11,840 bases of DNA from Planctomycetaceae bacterium (GTDB taxonomy: Bacteria > Planctomycetota > Planctomycetia > Pirellulales > Thermoguttaceae): contig JAITBS010000635.1 of the NCBI GenBank assembly GCA_031283515.1, positions 1-11,840 on the forward strand, given 5' to 3'. A program made the position numbers and the translations under genes. The notes beneath the pieces are model-generated. The model saw only the letters and a program-made list of their open reading frames with translations. It searched no databases and was not told the origin of the DNA. Position 1 is the stretch's first letter. Each line of letters begins with the position of its first letter. Shown in pieces: positions 1 through 7,442 of this stretch.

Positions 1-132
1 GCAGTTTACAAAAATATCGACTGACTATATTCGGTAAGCAATTGAAAGAAAATACAGAAAACAACGTCTGCTTACAATGGGGATCACTGATACGATAGGT
101 CATCCCCGCAAGAATCACAGATAAGCCGTAAT
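1..132. other. Left-edge stretch with no recognisable gene
   Basis: One forward frame is open from the window edge to a TAG at 96-98 (about 31 codons) and could be the 3' end of a gene lying outside the window. The peptide is not one I recognise and has no start in view. The composition is AT-rich. No tRNA, hairpin or promoter stands out. It ends where the 29-nt repeat begins. Confidence 0.3.
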
Positions 133-161
133 ACAACCTCTCTAAGACTCTTTGTGAATAA
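133..161. repeat. 29-nt repeat, left copy
   Basis: This stretch matches 11676-11704 at 25 of 29 positions; the shared core is TAAGACT followed by TTTGTGAA. It lies directly before the orphan dnaK tail, while the other copy lies directly before the glycosyltransferase gene at the right edge, so both copies sit next to host-like coding sequence at the edges of the AT-rich island. It may be a degraded end of a mobile element or a dispersed intergenic repeat. Its ends form only a partial inverted repeat here, whereas the right copy has a perfect 7-bp one. Confidence 0.45.
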
Positions 162-180
162 GCCCCATCACCACCCACCA

Positions 181-449
181 CCCGTCCAAAACTCTACTTT
201 CGTCCATCAAACTCAATCCGCCCTCGCTAAGTTGAAAAACGCCCACAAAGTGCAAGACATCGCCACCATCAACACCGCTATGGCCGAACTCAACACCGCC
301 TTCCAATCCGCCAGCCAAGACATCTACAACGCCGCCAACAAAATGGTAACGCCGGCGCCGCCAACTCATCCGGATACCTCTTTTCCCCATCCTCCGGCGC
401 CCCCCCCCCAAGCAACGCCACCGACGTTGACTTCGAGGAAGTGAAGTAA
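181..449 (+). pseudogene. dnaK: Orphan C-terminal fragment of the Hsp70 chaperone DnaK
   Basis: The conceptual product matches only the helical lid and tail of DnaK: a stretch reading ALAKLKNAHK, then AMAELNTAF, QSASQDIYNA, a low-complexity Ala/Gly/Ser/Pro linker, and the diagnostic ending DVDFEEVK before a TAA at 447-449. The nucleotide-binding and substrate-binding domains (about 500 residues) are absent; the recognisable part starts near 181-210, just after the 29-nt repeat. The frame changes by one base near 340-348, because the helical part and the DFEEVK tail lie in different frames, and a run of ten C's lies in the linker (400-409). GC content is much higher than in the island to the right. 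It cannot make a working chaperone and is best read as a leftover from a rearrangement or duplication; the complete dnaK should be elsewhere in the genome. The identification is firm because of the ending. Confidence 0.8.
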
Positions 450-668
450 CGCCTCCCACAAAGCAACTATCAAAAACAGATAAAATGCTATAAATCAAAA
501 GTTTACCACATTTTTGTTTGTAAATATTTTTTTGATATTTATGCTTACATATCGTTTTTTTATTGTATCTTTATATCAGATTTGTACCGAGCGTTATTTG
601 ACGATAATATGCGCCTTATGCAATCTTACAATATCTTATTAGTATTTATTTAGCCTAAAAAACGATAT
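450..668. other. AT-rich intergenic stretch between the dnaK remnant and the mobile-element genes
   Basis: About 220 bases, very rich in A and T with several T-runs, and no ORF worth calling. Composition switches abruptly from the GC-rich dnaK tail to this AT-rich DNA, so a junction of the imported segment probably lies near 450-500. It may hold the promoter of the gene at 669, but I cannot place a convincing TAnnTTTG element. Confidence 0.4.
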
Positions 669-1242
669 ATGGGAGTAAGTAAATTGAAAATACCGAAAGC
701 GTGCGAATATTGCGGAAAAGCCTTTGAAGCAAGAACATTTAACACTCGCTTTTGCAGTGAAGCCTGCAACAATGCCTCTTTGCGTAATCGCAAAAAACAG
801 GCATTGGAAGATGAACGCAAGCAGCAAATATTACAGGAAAATGTCGCCACCATTGCCGAAATCCAAACACGCCCCTACATTTCCATTGCGGAAGCAGTTG
901 TATTGTTTGGCATTTCAAAAGACATCATTCGTCGGCTGATTAAAGCGGGTAAAATTCCCGCCGTCAATTTGGGGCAGCGGCTCACAAGAATAAGCCGTAC
1001 CCATATTGAGGCAATGTTTACCGCCGTTGCCATTCAAAGAAAAGCCACAGGAACAACAACCTGTAAAACTCCAATACGAGCCAAGCGAATGTTATACAAT
1101 CGGTGAAGTATCAGAAAAATACGGCGTTTCGCCCTCTACTGTTGCAGGTATCATACGCAAGAACAGCATACCTAAAAGACAGGCAGGAAAATTCGTATAT
1201 GTACCCAAAATAATGATTGATAAACTTTTAGCAAGAAAATAA
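669..1242 (+). pseudogene. Zinc-finger/double-HTH DNA-binding (excisionase-like) gene, frameshifted
   Basis: The first part (669 to about 1019) encodes an N-terminal zinc-binding motif with cysteines at residues 12, 15, 29 and 33, then a MerR/excisionase-type helix-turn-helix at about residues 70-117 (ISIAEAVVLFGIS, then RRLIKAGKIPAV). A second HTH of the same kind (YTIGEVSEKYGVSPSTV, then PKRQAGKFVYVP) follows in the next frame and ends at 1242. The two parts join smoothly if one base was gained near 1017-1022; without that, the first frame runs into nonsense and stops at 1106. Such proteins commonly sit immediately upstream of tyrosine integrases in Bacteroidetes elements, and here the stop is 1 nt before the integrase start. 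The likely role is directing excision or regulating the integrase. As written, the second HTH would be lost unless it is made separately or by frameshifting. Family assignment is good; the exact function is inferred from context. Confidence 0.7.
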
Positions 1243-1243
1243 G

Positions 1244-1609
1244 ATGAAAAGATTAGCAAAAACCAAATCAACAGTCCGCTTGCGCAAAGTCGAAGACCGT
1301 AAAGAATGGTACTTATACATAGAGAGTTACCCTGTTTATGTAGCAGGTAAAAAGCGGCCTCAACGAGTGCGGGAATACCTTAACCGCACCGTTTCAACGG
1401 TGGAATGGGACAAAAAGCGCACCGCCCGCACAGAAGCCGACGGGACAAAAACCTACAAACCCAAGCGCGATGACAACGGTCTAATCATTTGCCGCAATGA
1501 AAATGACCGAGAAACAATTCTATACGCTGATGACGTTCGCAAACTCCGCCAACGCGAATACGATAACGCCGATTTATATAGCGACACCGAAACCGCCCAA
1601 GCCGAATAA
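1244..1609 (+). pseudogene. Truncated tyrosine recombinase/integrase (N-terminal part only)
   Basis: The 121-residue product matches the N-terminal arm-type DNA-binding region of Bacteroidetes phage-type integrases: VRLRK, EWYLYIESYPVYV, REYLNRTV, EWDKKRTAR and VRKLRQREYDNADLY. Full-length members run to roughly 400 residues and carry the catalytic R...H-x-x-R...Y residues in the C-terminal half, all missing here. The stop after AQAE looks like a point nonsense change (a Gln codon to TAA), because the same frame continues with family-like sequence (KERS, NFIEY) to about 1650. It then loses resemblance and stops at 1727-1729. The gene is therefore both interrupted and truncated, and cannot catalyse recombination. 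It starts 1 nt after the excisionase-like gene, forming the usual pair. The break at about 1650 marks where the mobile-element remnant meets the restriction module. Confidence 0.75.
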
Positions 1610-1764
1610 AAAGAGCGTTCAGGGCAAAATTTCATTGAATACAAGGCAGGTACACGGAAATTACACCAAGCAAAAAACATAGATAGAAACGTACAATCTA
1701 ACAGGATGTTCTTGGCGGTTGACAACTAAAAATAAAAAATAGGCAACATATCAAAGAAAAGTTG

Positions 1765-1772
1765 TACCTTTG
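1765..1772 (+). promoter_or_regulatory. Candidate Bacteroidetes -7 promoter element for the restriction operon
   Basis: TACCTTTG matches the Bacteroidetes primary-sigma -7 consensus TAnnTTTG exactly. It lies 32 bases upstream of the XRE start codon, in the only sizeable gap before the operon. I do not see a clear TTG -33 element at the usual 19-21 base spacing, so the promoter may be weak or activator-dependent. Confidence 0.5.
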
Positions 1773-1780
1773 CCGAAAAT

Positions 1781-1790
1781 TGTCAGGACA
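1781..1790. promoter_or_regulatory. Candidate operator palindrome upstream of the XRE regulator
   Basis: TGTCAGGACA is a short inverted repeat (TGTC / GACA around AG). It sits about 9 bases after the putative -7 element and 14 bases before the XRE start, where a controller protein could bind to repress its own transcription. The site is short and could occur by chance; only its position makes it notable. Confidence 0.3.
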
Positions 1791-1804
1791 TTAAATATCC
1801 AAGT

Positions 1805-2092
1805 ATGATATTTACAGAGAAGATAAAACAGTTACGCGAACATCTCAATCTGCCACAACGGAAAGTAGCGGAAGTCCTCAACATTGACTCTGCCACTTAT
1901 TGCAAAATTGAGCGTGGAGAACGCAAGGCAAAACGGGAGCAGTTGCCAATCCTTGCCGAATGTATAAAAGCCGACTTGGAGGAGTTGCTTACGCTTTGGC
2001 TTGCCGCCCAAATAAAGAATTTAGTTTCTGATGATAACGATAAGATTGCAGCCGATGCGATAAAAATAGTATATAATCAATATAATATATGA
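1805..2092 (+). CDS. XRE-family HTH regulator, probable restriction-modification controller
   Basis: The 95-residue protein has a single Cro/C1-type helix-turn-helix in its N-terminal half: IKQLREHLNLPQRKVAEVLN, then TYCKIERGERKAKREQL. The C-terminal half is a short helical tail (LLTLWLAAQI...), typical of small regulators found beside cytosine methyltransferases in Bacteroidetes. It is the first gene of the operon, followed 5 nt later by a small gene and then the methyltransferase. By analogy with restriction-modification controller proteins it probably binds the promoter region just upstream and sets the timing or level of methylase and nuclease synthesis. The ATG at 1805 fits the HTH start; the Shine-Dalgarno signal is weak, as is common in this phylum. 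HTH identity is firm; the controller role is inferred from position. Confidence 0.85.
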   Translation: MIFTEKIKQLREHLNLPQRKVAEVLNIDSATYCKIERGERKAKREQLPILAECIKADLEELLTLWLAAQIKNLVSDDNDKIAADAIKIVYNQYNI

Positions 2093-2097
2093 TAGTT

Positions 2098-2368
2098 ATG
2101 GATTCAATAATAGCGAAACCCACATTCAACGAAACGAATATAGTTACTTTTTCTACTTGTGAGAAGGACGGTATTACAGGTATCTAAGACAAACTTGTTT
2201 TTTCATATTTCTGATGAAGAAAACAATGAATTGAAACCGAAGTATTATACAAAACAACTCCAAGACATAACAGAAGATGAAGCGGAAGCAATTATCATTT
2301 CTCATTGTTATGGAGCAAGACAAATGCTTGAAGTGGCAGGTTATGCACTAAGGACATGGATGAATTAG
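2098..2368 (+). pseudogene. Small gene between regulator and methylase, apparently split by a frameshift
   Basis: An ATG at 2098, 5 nt after the XRE stop, opens a frame of about 29 codons (MDSIIAKPTFNETN...) that ends in TAA near 2185. The next frame is open from a GTG at 2159 to 2368 and encodes an acidic segment (ISDEENNELKPKYY, ITEDEAEAIIISHCYGARQM) ending 8 nt before the methylase start. The tight spacing at both ends and the near-seamless join suggest one gene of about 90 codons with a one-base gain between roughly 2160 and 2185. Two overlapping small genes remain possible. I do not recognise the product; there is no signal peptide or membrane segment. Its place between controller and methylase suggests a regulatory or accessory role in the same system. 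Confidence 0.45.
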
Positions 2369-2376
2369 ATTAAAAT

Positions 2377-3705
2377 ATGCCACTAAAATTCATTGATTTA
2401 TTCGCAGGATTGGGAGGCTTCCATTTAGCCCTCCAAAAACTCGGACACAAATGTGTGTTCGCAAGCGAACTCATGCCCGAACTGCGCAAACTCTACAAAA
2501 TTAACCACAATATAGAATGTGCTGGCAACATTAACGAAGTCAATATTGAAAAGGACATTCCCAAACATGATATTTTGTGTGCAGGTTTTCCCTGTCAGCC
2601 ATTTTCGCAAGCTGGCGCTCAAATGGGATTCAAAGATGAAAAACGCGGCAATTTGTTCTATAAAATAATGGAAATTTTAGAATATCACAAGCCAGAGTTT
2701 GTTTTTCTCGAGAATGTGCCAAACCTAAAGTCACATGACGGAGGCAATACTTATAAAGTAATTCATAATAAACTTTCTAAATTGTACGAGGTAAAAGAAG
2801 ATATACTTTCGCCTCACTACTTTGGCGTACCACAACACCGTACACGTTTCTATATTGTTGGTAGATTGAAGGAAAAAGGTGGTCTAAAAGATTTTATATT
2901 TCCAAATCACGATGAACGCCCTGAATGTGATATAAACACTATTATCGTTGCTGATGATGATGACTATATGACCTTGAAAGAAACGACACGGACTCATATT
3001 ACTGTGTGGCAAAAGTTTTTAGATATTCTTGTTGACAATAAAGTTAAAATTCCAACTTTCCCAATTTGGGCAATGGAGTTTGGTGCCACCTACAACTATG
3101 AAGGTATTGCCCCATATTATCAGCGACGTTCAGTATTAAATGGTAAAAAAGGGAAATTTGGAGAAGAAATATTTGGCAACTCAAAAGATGATTGTTTACA
3201 ATGTTTACCCATTTACGCACAGACCAATAAAACAGAAGTAAATTATAATTTTCCCGCTTGGAAAAAACAATATATCCGCCTAAACAGAGAATTTTATACA
3301 AACAACAAGTCTATACTTGACGAATGGCTTGAACGCATAAAAGATTTTGAAAACAGCCACCAAAAATTTGAGTGGAATTGTGGATACGAAGAACACCCAA
3401 CAATAAATGACAAAATTGTACAATTTCGTCCTTCGGGTATCCGTGTGAAAAAACCAACATTTTCGCCTGCGTTAGTTTTAACAACAACGCAAATCCCTAT
3501 TTTCCCTTGGATAACAACACCAAAAGGCGAACAAGGCAGGTATATGACACGTAAAGAAGCCGCAAAACTTCAATGTATGGAAGACTTAAAAGAATACCCT
3601 GATACCATAGCAAAGGCATTTCGAGCGTTTGGTAATGCTGTCAATGTGGAAATTGTTAAACGAATTGCAGAAAATTTATTGAAAAATTGTGAAGCAAATC
3701 AGTAA
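2377..3705 (+). CDS. DNA (cytosine-5-)-methyltransferase (Dcm type)
   Basis: The 442-residue enzyme transfers a methyl group from S-adenosylmethionine to C5 of cytosine in a specific DNA sequence, protecting host DNA from the partner nuclease. The family motifs appear in order: motif I FIDLFAGLGGF (residues 5-15, SAM binding), an acidic SE at 30-31, motif IV GFPCQPFSQAG with catalytic Cys73, motif VI LENV (111-114), motif VIII QHRTR (153-157), motif IX RYMTRKEAAKLQCM and motif X FGNAV near the C terminus. The stretch of about 200 residues between motifs VIII and IX is the target recognition domain and is long, suggesting a distinct specificity; the target cannot be read from sequence. All catalytic residues are present. 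It starts 8 nt after the preceding small gene, and its 3' end overlaps the GHKL ATPase gene by 17 nt, indicating coupled translation. No vsr-type repair gene accompanies it. Confidence 0.95.
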   Translation: MPLKFIDLFAGLGGFHLALQKLGHKCVFASELMPELRKLYKINHNIECAGNINEVNIEKDIPKHDILCAGFPCQPFSQAGAQMGFKDEKRGNLFYKIMEILEYHKPEFVFLENVPNLKSHDGGNTYKVIHNKLSKLYEVKEDILSPHYFGVPQHRTRFYIVGRLKEKGGLKDFIFPNHDERPECDINTIIVADDDDYMTLKETTRTHITVWQKFLDILVDNKVKIPTFPIWAMEFGATYNYEGIAPYYQRRSVLNGKKGKFGEEIFGNSKDDCLQCLPIYAQTNKTEVNYNFPAWKKQYIRLNREFYTNNKSILDEWLERIKDFENSHQKFEWNCGYEEHPTINDKIVQFRPSGIRVKKPTFSPALVLTTTQIPIFPWITTPKGEQGRYMTRKEAAKLQCMEDLKEYPDTIAKAFRAFGNAVNVEIVKRIAENLLKNCEANQ

Positions 3706-5224
3706 AGTATCAATAGCGTTAAAACCAAGCGTTTATAGCACTTTTCGTGCTCTAAACAATACTGTATCTTATACGCTCGGAGAGTATGTCGATAATGCTG
3801 TACAAAGCTATCTTAACAATAAAAGTTCTCTATTTGCTATTAATCCCACGTATAAATTAGAAATCAAGATAACTGTTGATTGGACAGATAGAACAATCAC
3901 AATTATAGATAATGCCGCAGGTATAAATATTGAGAATTACGAAAGAGCCTTTGAACCCGCTCACATTCCATTAGATGCAACTGGGCTGAATGAGTTTGGT
4001 ATGGGAATGAAAACGGCTTCTGTTTGGTTAGCTAATAATTGGTGTGTGTACACAAAAGCCTTGGGGGAATCAGTAGAACGCTTTACCGAATTTGATTTAC
4101 ACAAAGTAACAAGTGAAGATAAAGAAGAATTAATCGTAACGGAAACACCAAAGCCAGAAGAAGTACATTACACAAAGATTGTTCTTTCAAATCTTTCAAA
4201 TCACGCTCCAACTACAAATCAAATGGATAAGATTCGTAGGCATTTATCCAGTATTTATCGCAAATTTCTAAGAAATAACGAGATTGACATTGTTGTTAAT
4301 GATGTTTATTTAACATATCCGGACTACGAAATTTTATATGCCCCTTACCACAAAACCCCAACCGGAGAAAACATTTTGTGGAAAAAAGAAATTAATTTTG
4401 AACTGGGCGAATATAAAGCAAAAGGTTTTATTGCATTACTTAAAACGATGCAACAAACCGCTAATGGTATAGCCCTTTTACGGCGTGGTCGAGTTATTCA
4501 AGGTGGCGGTGACGAAAAATATTACCCTCAAGTTTTGTGCGGTCAAGTAGGTTCTCCACGATACAAACGTGTTTTTGGTGAACTTGAATTAGAAGGCTTT
4601 GATGTTTCTTTCAATAAAAATGGATTTCGTGATGAAGATGATTTGTATGCTTTTATGGAAGCCATAAAAGAGGAACTTACGTCACCAGAATTTGACCTTT
4701 ACGGACAAGCGCAATATTTTCTTCAAAAAACGAAAGAAGATAATGCCAAAATTGCAAAAGAAATTACTACTACATTAAAGAAAGAAACAAAACCACGAGA
4801 ACTCGCAAAACGAGTTCAAGAAGCAGAAACGAGAGTACAAAACAGTCAATATATTGTACAAACAGAAAACTTAATCCGAAAGGCGGAAACATTAGATAGC
4901 CATGCGGAACCTTTTCAACTCAATGGAATAAATTATACTTTACGGGTTGATTTGGTTACTGAAACGTCTGTGGATATGCTTTATTCTGTTTCTCAGGAAA
5001 GTACAAGCGAATACGATAGCGCAAATAGTAAACAGATAGTGTGCAAAATTAATCTTGCGCACTCATTTTTTACACGTTTTGACTTATTCAAAAAAGCCAA
5101 TAATTATCAGTCAGTTATTGCGATTTTTAAATCGCTCGCTTTAGCTGAAATTATGGCTCCTAATAGAGGTACAATAAACGCTTCAAATATCAGACTTTTA
5201 TTTAATAATTATATGCTTCAGTAA
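3689..5224 (+). CDS. GHKL-fold (MutL/MORC-like) ATPase of a restriction-modification system
   Basis: This 511-residue protein has the Bergerat ATP-binding fold shared by gyrase B, Hsp90, histidine kinases and MutL. The N box is at residues 30-37 (LGEYVDNA; Glu32 and Asn36 are the expected catalytic and Mg-binding residues), the G1 motif at 74-78 (DNAAG) and the G2/lid motif at 99-108 (GLNEFGMGMK). The lid resembles the MORC and restriction-linked MutL-like group. The C-terminal half has a charged helical stretch (about residues 350-410), which could be a coiled coil or dimerisation segment. GHKL proteins of this kind close around DNA as ATP-gated clamps, so here it probably loads onto or bridges DNA at unmodified sites. 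The start is a GTG inside the methylase gene; the Z1 gene follows after 1 nt. The fold is clear; the mechanism is inferred. Confidence 0.9.
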   Translation: MKQISKVSIALKPSVYSTFRALNNTVSYTLGEYVDNAVQSYLNNKSSLFAINPTYKLEIKITVDWTDRTITIIDNAAGINIENYERAFEPAHIPLDATGLNEFGMGMKTASVWLANNWCVYTKALGESVERFTEFDLHKVTSEDKEELIVTETPKPEEVHYTKIVLSNLSNHAPTTNQMDKIRRHLSSIYRKFLRNNEIDIVVNDVYLTYPDYEILYAPYHKTPTGENILWKKEINFELGEYKAKGFIALLKTMQQTANGIALLRRGRVIQGGGDEKYYPQVLCGQVGSPRYKRVFGELELEGFDVSFNKNGFRDEDDLYAFMEAIKEELTSPEFDLYGQAQYFLQKTKEDNAKIAKEITTTLKKETKPRELAKRVQEAETRVQNSQYIVQTENLIRKAETLDSHAEPFQLNGINYTLRVDLVTETSVDMLYSVSQESTSEYDSANSKQIVCKINLAHSFFTRFDLFKKANNYQSVIAIFKSLALAEIMAPNRGTINASNIRLLFNNYMLQ

Positions 5225-5225
5225 G

Positions 5226-7442
5226 ATGGAAATTCAAATATTATCAACCTGGTCAAATGTTGGATTTACTCCTGTAATAGGAGAGCAAACAACAAAACTT
5301 ATAGATAGGTTAAGAGGTAAACTTGACCAAGACGAAATAGATAATTTGCTTTCTGAAGCAACAGAGATTTTATCCCATAGTACAAATCCAAACTTAGACG
5401 AGGCACAATCTGTTACAAATCTTGCATTCGGTTATGTGCAAAGTGGCAAAACAATGTCGTTTACGACATTGTCCGCAATAGCCAATGATAACGGTTTTAG
5501 AATAATAGTGTATTTTGCAGGCACAAAAACCAATTTATTGACACAAACAACAAAACGATTAAGAAAAGACTTAATAAATAATGGTAGTAATAATCAATTT
5601 TATAAATTGCATGAAAATCCTTCAATGGAAGATGTGCAACGTATCAAAAATGAATTACAGATTGGTACTAAACCTGCGATTTTGATTACTGTATTAAAAC
5701 ACCATAAATATATAAATGACCTTGCAAATATATTTAATTCACAACAAGTTAGAAATGTTTTAGGAAACAAAGCAGTCTTGATTATCGACGACGAGGCAGA
5801 CCAAGCAAGTTTAAATGGGTATGCGTATAAAAACAGTAAAAAAGATAATGTATCGGAAGAATGGGAAGAAGATGAATACACTACAACATACAGTAGTATT
5901 TTGAAGTTAAAAGCGTCTATTCCAAATCATTCTTATATTCAATACACAGCAACTCCACAAGGACCGTTATTAATTAGTATCTTAGATTTGCTTTCACCTA
6001 AACACCATACAGTTTTAACACCAGGTAAAAAATATACCGGTGGTAAAACTTTCTTTCGGGATAAGCCCGGACTAATTATTACTATTCCCGAAGACCAAGT
6101 TTTTAATAGCAAAAAAAATGCGTTATCTCAGTGTCCACTGACACTTATTGAAGCTTTACAAATTCATTTAATGAATGTTGCAATCGTTGTTCGTATTCTT
6201 AAAAAAGAACGATTCTTATCCATGATGATTCATGCGGATAAAGAACAAGATGCAAGTCAAACATTCTATACTTGGTCGAAAAATTTAATAGACATGTGGA
6301 CTGAGCAGATAAATAGCGATGATAATGATTTTGCAAAAATAGAATTAATCCAATCATTCAAAAATATTTATCCGGAAGTGATACGGGAATTTAATCCGAG
6401 AGAAGATACAATACCTTCTTTTGATGAGGTTTTAGCCCAATTGAGAGATATTATATTTGACACAAATATTGAATTAATCATAGCTAGAACAAAAAAACAG
6501 GGAGAAAGTAGAGAAATTGACTGGGACGGTTATCCTTCACATATTTTAGTAGGGGCAGAGATGTTAAACCGAGGATTTACAGTTGAAAACCTTGCTGTTA
6601 CTTATATGCCGCGTTATAGTGTCAGTAAATCCACAGCGGACACAATTCAACAAAGATGTCGTTTTTTTGGCTATAAATTGAATTATTTACAATCTTGTCG
6701 CGTATTTCTGCCGGAAGATACAATGTTAGAATATGCTGAATATGTTGAACATGAAGAAGAAATGCGACAATGGCTCAAGGAAAACTCAAGCCTTGAACAG
6801 GTTGAACAATTATTACTTATCACACCAAAACTGAATGCTACGAGGAAGAATATTCTGTCAGTAAACACAGTTCAAACAAAACTTAATGGATGGCGTAAGA
6901 TGAATGCTTTCCAAGTGATAGAAGAAAATACTTGCTTTGTTGAGCGCTTTATTGCACAAACCAACTTTATTAATGATAAGGATTATGGTACTCCAGACCG
7001 TAATCACCGTTTTGCAAAACTGCCTATACAACAAGTTATAGAGTTTCTTTCAAATTTCAAATTCTCCAATATGCCAGATGCCGCTCGAAAACAAGCAACA
7101 ATTCGATATATGAAATATTTGGCAACAAAAGAGGACTTACCTTTGGAACATTCTTATATCATTCAAATGGCATATGCGGGAGATGCACGTGAACGTGCGT
7201 TTAATGAAGATACCATGAAATTAGTAAATCTTCATTCAGGGCGTTCTACCTCTGGAAAAGAAGTTTATCCGGGAGATGCAAAAATATGTTTTGAGGATTC
7301 TATTTGCATTCAAATTCATAAGGTAAAACTCAAATGTGATTCAATCCGATGGGGCGGGAAAATTGCATACACATTAGCGATATATTATCCTGAAGATTTT
7401 GCGATTAACTATGTAACTACAGAAAGTCAAAACGAAAATTAA
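5226..7442 (+). CDS. Z1-domain P-loop ATPase (endonuclease-associated, helicase-like)
   Basis: The 738-residue protein has a P-loop at residues 71-76 (VQSGKT), a Walker B/DEAD-like motif at 188-192 (DDEAD), a motif-III-like TATP at 241-244, and the signature Z1 region: GAEMLNRGFT at 443-452 and DTIQQRCRFFGYK at about 472-484, the latter holding the arginine-finger-like motif VI. This is the superfamily-II-like architecture of the Z1 family, known mainly from restriction-modification gene clusters. It probably uses ATP to translocate along or remodel DNA and deliver the nuclease, acting with the GHKL protein encoded just upstream. The C-terminal 250 residues beyond Z1 are family-specific and may bind partners or DNA. 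The nuclease gene begins immediately after the stop codon. Length and motif order look complete. Confidence 0.92.
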   Translation: MEIQILSTWSNVGFTPVIGEQTTKLIDRLRGKLDQDEIDNLLSEATEILSHSTNPNLDEAQSVTNLAFGYVQSGKTMSFTTLSAIANDNGFRIIVYFAGTKTNLLTQTTKRLRKDLINNGSNNQFYKLHENPSMEDVQRIKNELQIGTKPAILITVLKHHKYINDLANIFNSQQVRNVLGNKAVLIIDDEADQASLNGYAYKNSKKDNVSEEWEEDEYTTTYSSILKLKASIPNHSYIQYTATPQGPLLISILDLLSPKHHTVLTPGKKYTGGKTFFRDKPGLIITIPEDQVFNSKKNALSQCPLTLIEALQIHLMNVAIVVRILKKERFLSMMIHADKEQDASQTFYTWSKNLIDMWTEQINSDDNDFAKIELIQSFKNIYPEVIREFNPREDTIPSFDEVLAQLRDIIFDTNIELIIARTKKQGESREIDWDGYPSHILVGAEMLNRGFTVENLAVTYMPRYSVSKSTADTIQQRCRFFGYKLNYLQSCRVFLPEDTMLEYAEYVEHEEEMRQWLKENSSLEQVEQLLLITPKLNATRKNILSVNTVQTKLNGWRKMNAFQVIEENTCFVERFIAQTNFINDKDYGTPDRNHRFAKLPIQQVIEFLSNFKFSNMPDAARKQATIRYMKYLATKEDLPLEHSYIIQMAYAGDARERAFNEDTMKLVNLHSGRSTSGKEVYPGDAKICFEDSICIQIHKVKLKCDSIRWGGKIAYTLAIYYPEDFAINYVTTESQNEN

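Noticed and set aside
142..498. Minus-strand reading frame of 118 codons across the dnaK tail
   Set aside because: It is the reverse of the GC-rich dnaK remnant, with a Gly/Arg/Trp-rich composition typical of an antisense shadow.
639..853. Two minus-strand frames opposite the excisionase-like gene
   Set aside because: They overlap a gene with clear zinc-finger and HTH motifs on the plus strand, and their own products show no family features.
1716..1726. GTTGACAAC near 1718 as a -35 hexamer (TTGACA)
   Set aside because: It lies over 40 bases from the -7-like element and Bacteroidetes promoters do not use the enterobacterial -35; it is more likely chance.
3689..3705. The 17-nt overlap of the GHKL gene with the methylase as a sign of a wrong start
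   Set aside because: The GTG start precedes a continuous protein whose N box lies at residues 30-37, the usual distance from the start, and such overlaps fit coupled translation.
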